Origin: Williamsia soli
GTDB lineage: Bacteria > Actinomycetota > Actinomycetes > Mycobacteriales > Mycobacteriaceae
Length of the DNA: 64,000 bases
Reading direction: 5' to 3'
Assembly: GCF_017377795.1 (NCBI RefSeq)
Contig: NZ_JAFRDR010000003.1
Span: forward strand, 310,001 to 374,000
Positions 59,110 through 64,000 of this stretch are shown here, piece by piece. A program made the position numbers and the translations under genes. A model generated the notes under the pieces. The model ran no database searches and had not been told where the DNA came from. It was given only the letters and a program-made list of their open reading frames with translations. Every line of letters begins with the position of its first letter. Position 1 is the stretch's first letter.

Positions 59110-59691
59110 TTACTTCTTGTCCTCGTCGACGATCTCGGCGGCGCTCTTGGCCGTCGTCTCATCGGTCAGACCTTCGGCAACTGCCTCGGCGTTCTCGACC
59201 TCGGCATCGGTGGCGTCGGCCTCCACGGCCTCGACCACGTTGTCGTCAGCCGAATCGGCTTCGACGACAGCCTCATCGGCCTTCTTCTTGGAGGCGGCTG
59301 CGCGGGTCGCGCGGTCGGCTTCCGACGAAGCGGTCTTTTCCTTCACCAGTTCGATCACTGCCATGGGGGCGTTGTCGCCCTTGCGTGGCAGCGTCTTGAT
59401 GATGCGGGTGTAGCCACCGGGACGATCCGCGTAGAACGGGCCGATCTCGGCGAACAGGGTGTGCACGACGTCCTTGTTGCGGATGTCTTTGAGCACCTCG
59501 CGACGATGGGCCAGGTTACCGGCCTTCGCGTGGGTGATCAGCTTCTCCGCGTAGGGACGCAGCTTCTTCGCCTTGGCTTCGGTCGTGGTGATCCGGCCGT
59601 GCTCGAAGAGCGAGGTGGCGAGGTTCGCCAGCATCGCTTTCTGGTGCGAAGCCGACCCGCCGAGGCGGGTACCCTTTGTGGGCTTGGGCAT
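59110..59691 (-). CDS. rplQ: 50S ribosomal protein bL17
   Basis: 193 residues. The core ([24 protein letters not shown]) is standard. A ~75-residue Ala/Asp/Glu/Lys-rich extension follows ([27 protein letters not shown]), long as in mycolata. Last gene of the rpsM-rpsK-rpsD-rpoA-rplQ run. Confidence 0.97.
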   Translation of the reverse strand: MPKPTKGTRLGGSASHQKAMLANLATSLFEHGRITTTEAKAKKLRPYAEKLITHAKAGNLAHRREVLKDIRNKDVVHTLFAEIGPFYADRPGGYTRIIKTLPRKGDNAPMAVIELVKEKTASSEADRATRAAASKKKADEAVVEADSADDNVVEAVEADATDAEVENAEAVAEGLTDETTAKSAAEIVDEDKK

Positions 59692-59743
59692 TTCGAACTC
59701 CTAGGGTTCGCTCTCGACCTCTCGGTCGTGAGCTGGGGTCTGG

Positions 59744-60799
59744 TTAGAGCTGTTCGGTTTCCGCGAAGTCTTCGCCGGCAGCGTCGTCGGAGAATGCAGC
59801 GTCGTCGGACCAGGTGCCGGTGGCAACGTCGTATCCGGCCACCTGGGACGGATCGAAGCTGGCCGGGCTGTCCTTGAGTGCCAGGCCGAGCGCGTGCAGC
59901 TTGACCTTGACCTCGTCGATCGACTTCTGGCCGAAGTTCCGGATGTCGAGAAGGTCCGATTCGGTGCGGGCCACGAGCTCGCCGACGGTGTGCACTCCCT
60001 CACGCTTGAGGCAGTTGTACGACCGGACAGTGAGTTCGAGGTCCTCGATCGGAAGGCTGAACGATGCGATGTGATCGGCCTCGGCGGGCGAGGGTCCGAT
60101 CTCGACACCTTCGGCTTCGACGTTGAGCTCACGAGCCAGTCCGAACAGCTCGACCAGGGTCTTGCCGGCCGAGGCCAGCGCGTCCCGCGCGGTGATGGAG
60201 TTCTTGGTCTCCACATCGAGAACGAGCCGATCGAAGTCGGTGCGCTGCTCGACGCGGGTGGCTTCCACCTTGTAGGTCACCTTGAGCACCGGCGAGTAGA
60301 TCGAGTCGACCGGGATACGGCCGATCTCGGCGCCGGACGCCTTGTTCTGGACGGCGGGGACATAGCCGCGACCGCGCTCGACGACGAGCTCGATCTCCAA
60401 CTTGCCCTTATCGTTCAGGGTGGCGATGTGCAGATCCGGGTTGTGCACGGTGACGCCTGCCGGGGGCACGATGTCGGCGCCGGTGACCGCGCCGGGTCCC
60501 TGCTTGCGCACGTACATGGTGACCGGCTCGTCTTCTTCCGAGCTCACGACCAAGCCCTTGAGGTTCAGGATGATGTCGGTGACGTCTTCCTTCACTCCGG
60601 GGACGGTGGTGAACTCGTGAAGCACCCCGTCGATCCGGATGCTGGTGACAGCAGCGCCGGGAATCGACGAGAGCAGGGTGCGACGAAGCGAGTTGCCGAG
60701 GGTGTAACCGAATCCTGGCTCAAGCGGCTCGATGACGAACTTCGAGCGGTCTTCCGCGATGATCTCTTCGGACAGTGTGGGTCGCTGTGAAATCAGCAT
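59744..60799 (-). CDS. rpoA: RNA polymerase alpha subunit
   Basis: 351 residues. N-terminal dimerisation domain ([28 protein letters not shown]) and C-terminal domain ([22 protein letters not shown]) with acidic tail. Downstream of rpsD with 132 bases between. Confidence 0.98.
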   Translation of the reverse strand: MLISQRPTLSEEIIAEDRSKFVIEPLEPGFGYTLGNSLRRTLLSSIPGAAVTSIRIDGVLHEFTTVPGVKEDVTDIILNLKGLVVSSEEDEPVTMYVRKQGPGAVTGADIVPPAGVTVHNPDLHIATLNDKGKLEIELVVERGRGYVPAVQNKASGAEIGRIPVDSIYSPVLKVTYKVEATRVEQRTDFDRLVLDVETKNSITARDALASAGKTLVELFGLARELNVEAEGVEIGPSPAEADHIASFSLPIEDLELTVRSYNCLKREGVHTVGELVARTESDLLDIRNFGQKSIDEVKVKLHALGLALKDSPASFDPSQVAGYDVATGTWSDDAAFSDDAAGEDFAETEQL

Positions 60800-60931
60800 C
60801 TATCTTCTTCTCCTCTTGGACGCCCGCTATATGACGACCTAGACAACGGAACTTCTGCGGCGGGAGGCCGCGGAATACGAATCAGCTTGTGCTGGTTCGG
60901 GCTTACTTCGATCGGGCGGTGCCCGAATGCT

Positions 60932-61537
60932 CTACTTGGAGTAGAACTCGACGATGAGCTGCTCCTGCAGCGGCACGTCGATCTGTGCGCGCTCGGGCTC
61001 CGAGTGCACCAGGATGCGCAGCGTGCTGGGCACGACCTGCAACCAGCCCGGCACCGGACGATCGCCCTGGATTTCCTTGGCGATCTGGAACGGGGTGGTC
61101 TGCAACGACTTCGGGCGGACATCGATGATGTCGTAGCGAGAGACGCGGTAGCTCGGGACGTCGACCTTCACACCGTTGACGGTGAGGTGTCCGTGGCTGA
61201 CCATCTGACGGGCCTGACGACGGGTACGAGCCAGTCCGGCGCGGTACACGACGTTGTCGAGACGGGTCTCGAGCAGACGCAGAAGCTCGTCACCGGTCTT
61301 GCCGTTGCGACGGTTGGCTTCTTTGTAGTAGAGGCTGAACTGCTTTTCCATCACGCCGTAGGTGAAGCGGGCCTTCTGCTTCTCCTGCAGCTGGAGCAGG
61401 TACTCGCTCTCCTTGATCCGTGCGCGGCCATGCTGGCCGGGCGGGTAGGGGCGACGCTCGAACGCCTGGTCTCCGCCGACGAGGTCGACGCGCAGACGGC
61501 GAGATTTGCGGGTTGCGGGTCCGGTATAACGAGCCAT
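60932..61537 (-). CDS. rpsD: 30S ribosomal protein uS4
   Basis: 201 residues. MARYTGPATRKSRRLRVDL and S4 RNA-binding domain (RLDNVVYRAGLARTRRQARQMVSHGHLTVNG) are clear. No zinc Cys cluster at the N terminus, so this is the C-minus form. Confidence 0.98.
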   Translation of the reverse strand: MARYTGPATRKSRRLRVDLVGGDQAFERRPYPPGQHGRARIKESEYLLQLQEKQKARFTYGVMEKQFSLYYKEANRRNGKTGDELLRLLETRLDNVVYRAGLARTRRQARQMVSHGHLTVNGVKVDVPSYRVSRYDIIDVRPKSLQTTPFQIAKEIQGDRPVPGWLQVVPSTLRILVHSEPERAQIDVPLQEQLIVEFYSK

Positions 61538-61559
61538 TTTCTAGTCCTCTTCTTTCCCG

Positions 61560-61967
61560 TTAGACCCGACGCCGCTTGGGCGGACGGCAACCGTTGTGCG
61601 GCTGCGGGGTGACATCGGAAATGGTGCCGACCTCGAGGCCGGCGGCCTGCAGTGATCGAATTGCGGTCTCGCGGCCCGAACCCGGGCCCTTCACGAAGAC
61701 GTCGACCTTCTTGACGCCGTGTTCCTGCGCCTTGCGGGCAGCACTCTCGGCGGCGAGCTGCGCGGCGAACGGGGTGCTCTTACGCGAACCCTTGAAGCCG
61801 ACGTGGCCCGAAGACGCCCAGGCGATGACGTTGCCGGCCGGATCGGTGATGGAGACGATGGTGTTGTTGAACGTGCTCTTGATATGCGCGCTGCCGTGCG
61901 GGACGTTCTTCTTCTCGCGACGACGAGTGCCCTTCTTGGGGCCGGCGCTACGTGACTTAGGAGGCAT
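61560..61967 (-). CDS. rpsK: 30S ribosomal protein uS11
   Basis: 135 residues. [21 protein letters not shown] and the end [11 protein letters not shown] are diagnostic. Three bases after rpsM. Confidence 0.98.
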   Translation of the reverse strand: MPPKSRSAGPKKGTRRREKKNVPHGSAHIKSTFNNTIVSITDPAGNVIAWASSGHVGFKGSRKSTPFAAQLAAESAARKAQEHGVKKVDVFVKGPGSGRETAIRSLQAAGLEVGTISDVTPQPHNGCRPPKRRRV

Positions 61968-61970
61968 GGA

Positions 61971-62339
61971 TTACTTCTTCTTCCCGGCGATGGTCTTCTT
62001 CGGGCCCTTGCGGGTCCGGGCGTTGGTCTTGGTGCGCTGTCCACGGACAGGCAGTCCACGACGGTGACGCAGACCCTGGTAGCAGCCGATCTCGATCTTG
62101 CGACGAATGTCGGCCTGCACCTCACGGCGCAGGTCACCTTCGACCTTGACCGAGGCCTCGAGGTACTCGCGAAGCTTCAGAACGTCTTCGTCGGTGAGGT
62201 CCTTGGCCCGCAGATCGGCGCTGAGTCCGGTCGCGGCAAGGATCTCCTTGGAGGTGGTGCGGCCAACTCCATAGATGTAAGTCAGTGCGATCTCCAGGCG
62301 CTTTTCGCGCGGGAGGTCTACACCAGCAACACGTGCCAT
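61971..62339 (-). CDS. rpsM: 30S ribosomal protein uS13
   Basis: 122 residues. [26 protein letters not shown] and [20 protein letters not shown] are the family marks. First of the tight rpsM-rpsK pair. Confidence 0.98.
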   Translation of the reverse strand: MARVAGVDLPREKRLEIALTYIYGVGRTTSKEILAATGLSADLRAKDLTDEDVLKLREYLEASVKVEGDLRREVQADIRRKIEIGCYQGLRHRRGLPVRGQRTKTNARTRKGPKKTIAGKKK

Positions 62340-62399
62340 GTGGCGTTTCCTTTGGTTCTCGGAGGTCTGCTCCCAGTCCGTCCCCTGCTCTGCGAGGGG

Positions 62400-62419
62400 C
62401 CCCGGCCTCCGTGCCGGGG
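62400..62419 (-). other. Hairpin in the rpmJ-rpsM spacer
   Basis: CCCCGGC/GCCGGGG with six bases between, followed on the minus strand by a second weaker CCCCT/AGGGG stem. The 180-base gap between rpmJ and rpsM otherwise holds no gene; the hairpins could be an attenuator or regulatory leader of rpsM. Confidence 0.4.
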
Positions 62420-62519
62420 GTAGGCGGTGATCCGTTTATCGCCGCTGGTGCTGGAAGGTCTTCTAGTGCCTGTATTCAGTTGTGTCTCGCTCTTGCAAGC
62501 GATCTTGCGAGGGTGCTGA

Positions 62520-62633
62520 TCAGCCCTGACGCTGCTTGTGACGCAGGTTGTCGCAGATCACCATGACCCGGCCGTTACGCCGGATCACCTTGCACTTCTC
62601 GCAGATCGGCTTGACGCTCGGCTGAACCTTCAC
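62520..62633 (-). CDS. rpmJ: 50S ribosomal protein bL36
   Basis: 37 residues from GTG 62633: [19 protein letters not shown] and so on. Cys11, Cys14, Cys27 and His32 form the zinc ribbon, so it is the zinc-dependent form. Usual place between infA and rpsM. Confidence 0.97.
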   Translation of the reverse strand: MKVQPSVKPICEKCKVIRRNGRVMVICDNLRHKQRQG

Positions 62634-62717
62634 GTCTCGATCTCCTTCAAAGCCCCGCGGCGCAGCGCAATGCTGCACCACAGCTGGTGTTCTTACCCGG
62701 AGGTGTCCGGGAAGCCT

Positions 62718-62936
62718 TTACTTGTACCGGTAAACGATGCGGCCGCGGGTCAGGTCGTAGGGCGACAGCTCCACGACCACGCGGTCCTCGGGCAGGATGC
62801 GGATGTAGTGCTGCCGCATCTTGCCGCTGATGTGGGCGAGCACCTTGTGGCCGTTCTCCAGCTCAATGCGGAACATTGCATTGGGCAGGGGTTCGACAAC
62901 TCGACCCTCGACCTCGATCGCGCCTTCTTTGGCCAT
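62718..62936 (-). CDS. infA: Translation initiation factor IF-1
   Basis: 72 residues. [20 protein letters not shown] and [27 protein letters not shown] are typical. ATG 62936 is taken rather than a GTG three codons up; GGAGG lies very close to it. Heads the ribosomal cluster. Confidence 0.96.
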   Translation of the reverse strand: MAKEGAIEVEGRVVEPLPNAMFRIELENGHKVLAHISGKMRQHYIRILPEDRVVVELSPYDLTRGRIVYRYK

Positions 62937-63270
62937 AGCCTCCACGATTCTGGTGTGTTCACCACACCTGAACAGTTCTGTTCGATTACCTTCGTGGCAC
63001 GCCCGTGTCCCGGATATTCGAGTGACAGCTGGCAGAGGACTCGACAGAGTTCTGCGGATCTGGGCACGAAAACAACCCGGCGCGGGTGCACCGTTGATCT
63101 ACTTTACGCTGCTGCGCTGCTCAGGACAAATAAGTCCGATCTCCCCCACCCCCGGCAGTCGACGCCGGCTCGAAACTCCCCCTTGACGCGATCACATCTG
63201 GCGGTTTACCGTGACTCCACTCACAAATTGAAACGTTTCAAAAGCGTTCGCCACCGATAGGCCGCCCCGC
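62937..63270. promoter_or_regulatory. Divergent spacer between infA and rhamnose mutarotase
   Basis: 334 bases with infA promoter elements on the minus strand and, on the plus strand, TTGACG (63183-63188) as a possible -35. The last 50 bases hold the LacI-type operator. No gene seen. Confidence 0.5.
63228..63241. promoter_or_regulatory. LacI-family operator upstream of the mutarotase gene
   Basis: TTGAAACGTTTCAA is a perfect palindrome with the central CG typical of LacI/GalR-type operators. It lies 30 bases before the gene start, where a repressor would block transcription. Confidence 0.75.
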
Positions 63271-63588
63271 ATGCAAAGAGTGTGTTTCACGATGAATCTG
63301 CAACCGGACCGCATCGACGATTACCTCGCCGCCCACAAGGACGTCTGGCCCGAGATGCTCGATGCCCTTCGCTCCACAGGCTGGCGGAACTACTCGCTGT
63401 TCCTGCGGCCAGACGACGGACTGGTCGTCGGATACCTCGAGACCGACGATTTCGACCGCGCCCGCGAGCTTATGGCGCAGACCGCGGTGAACGAGAAGTG
63501 GCAGAGCCAGATGGCCGAGTACTTCAATACCGGCACCAACCCCGACACCGCGCTGACCGTTCTCGACGACTATTTCCACCTCGCTTGA
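63271..63588 (+). CDS. rhaM: L-rhamnose mutarotase
   Basis: 105 residues. MQRVCFTMNLQPDRIDDYLAAHKDVWPEMLDAL and NYSLFLRPDDGLVVGYLE match the RhaM family, small dimeric enzymes that interconvert the alpha and beta anomers of L-rhamnose. It lies between a LacI operator and an MFS transporter gene, suggesting the start of a rhamnose-use operon. Confidence 0.88.
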   Translation: MQRVCFTMNLQPDRIDDYLAAHKDVWPEMLDALRSTGWRNYSLFLRPDDGLVVGYLETDDFDRARELMAQTAVNEKWQSQMAEYFNTGTNPDTALTVLDDYFHLA

Positions 63589-63668
63589 CCCTCCCCTCGT
63601 TTTCCTCGTTTTTCCCTCGTTTTGTGCCGCAGTACCCTCCCATCTCATAAACCCCTGAAGGAGACCCC

Positions 63669-64000
63669 ATGAAAATCGGGGCAAAGAAGACCACCGGTTG
63701 GAAGGCGACCATCTCGGTCGCCATGTCCAACTACATCGAGGCCGGCTCGATCATCGCCATCGCCACCAGTCTCGGCTTCTGGCAGGACGAGTTCGGCATC
63801 AGCAACTTCGCCGTCGGGTTGCTCGCCGCGCTCAGCGCCAACGCATTCGGTGCCGCGATCGGTGCCGCCATCGGAGGTCCCCTGTGTGATCGCTACGGCC
63901 GCAAGGCGATCTACACCTACGACCTGATCGTCTACATGGTCGGCGTTTTGCTGGCCGCGTTCGCCATGAACTTCGGAATGCTGATGATCGCGTTCGTGGT
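63669..64000 (+). CDS. MFS sugar transporter, N-terminal part (runs off window)
   Basis: The first 110 residues are in the window. ATG 63669 with GAAGGAGA. Hydrophobic helices and the GPLCDRYGRKAIY loop (G-x-x-x-D-R-x-G-R-R/K) are typical of the sugar porter group. Position after rhaM suggests rhamnose uptake (inference). Confidence 0.85.
   Translation, partial: MKIGAKKTTGWKATISVAMSNYIEAGSIIAIATSLGFWQDEFGISNFAVGLLAALSANAFGAAIGAAIGGPLCDRYGRKAIYTYDLIVYMVGVLLAAFAMNFGMLMIAFV

Overview
The window is high-GC chromosomal DNA of a mycolic-acid actinobacterium (order Mycobacteriales). Gene content fits Gordonia or Williamsia best; the genus is inference. Gene order from 1 to about 50.2 kb follows, from recalled knowledge and not a search, the Mycobacterium tuberculosis block Rv3206c-Rv3253c: moeZ, a DUF3152 protein, TetR, a DUF3107 protein, a ferritin-like protein, rhlE, parA, gpm2-like, whiB1, pdtaS, a biotinylated TB7.3-like protein, rshA-sigH, aroA-rsgA, desA3-type desaturases and their reductase, an Rv3231c-like gene, a WS/DGAT, secA, hpf, comF, lpqB-mtrB-mtrA, tmk, sahH, TetR, rubredoxins-alkB and an amino-acid permease. 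From about 58.2 kb the order is that of the Rv3455c-Rv3462c block (truA, rplQ, rpoA, rpsD, rpsK, rpsM, rpmJ, infA). The last kilobase starts an L-rhamnose-related unit (mutarotase plus an MFS transporter).

Three stretches depart from this scaffold. (1) 25.9-29.6 kb holds a compact four-gene unit between the desaturase reductase and the Rv3231c-like gene: a small EspC/WXG-like protein with a YxxxD tail, a 765-residue WSG-containing protein, a lipoprotein and a 93-residue protein. It looks like a type VII secretion effector cassette with no described function. (2) 42.1-44.6 kb holds three membrane-anchored proteins on the plus strand after a tmk gene that is also on the plus strand. (3) 50.4-58.1 kb is an ESX-type locus with EsxA/EsxB-like, EspG, PPE, PE, EspL-like, EspC-like and EspI-like genes, but no Ecc membrane or ATPase components and no mycosin inside the window. 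It sits exactly where the two syntenic blocks are joined.

Regulatory signals can be read at several places: a SigH-type promoter in front of sigH; a CRP-like site about 60 bp ahead of the presumed whiB1 start site; a 20-bp operator (AACTTACG-N4-CGTAGGTT) upstream of one desaturase in overlapping copies and again, in a longer palindrome, upstream of the ferredoxin reductase gene; and a LacI-type operator before the rhamnose mutarotase gene. Four of the convergent gene pairs are separated by related long inverted repeats, two of them sharing a GTTGCAAC centre. A 24-residue ribosomal protein bL37 gene, easily missed, lies between the biotinyl protein and rshA.

Functionally the window combines envelope biogenesis and export (secA, MtrAB-LpqB, lipoproteins, ESX), redox and stress control (SigH-RshA, WhiB1, HPF), lipid and alkane metabolism (AlkB, rubredoxins, desaturases, WS/DGAT) and core translation and transcription genes. 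No tRNA, rRNA, CRISPR array or insertion sequence was seen.
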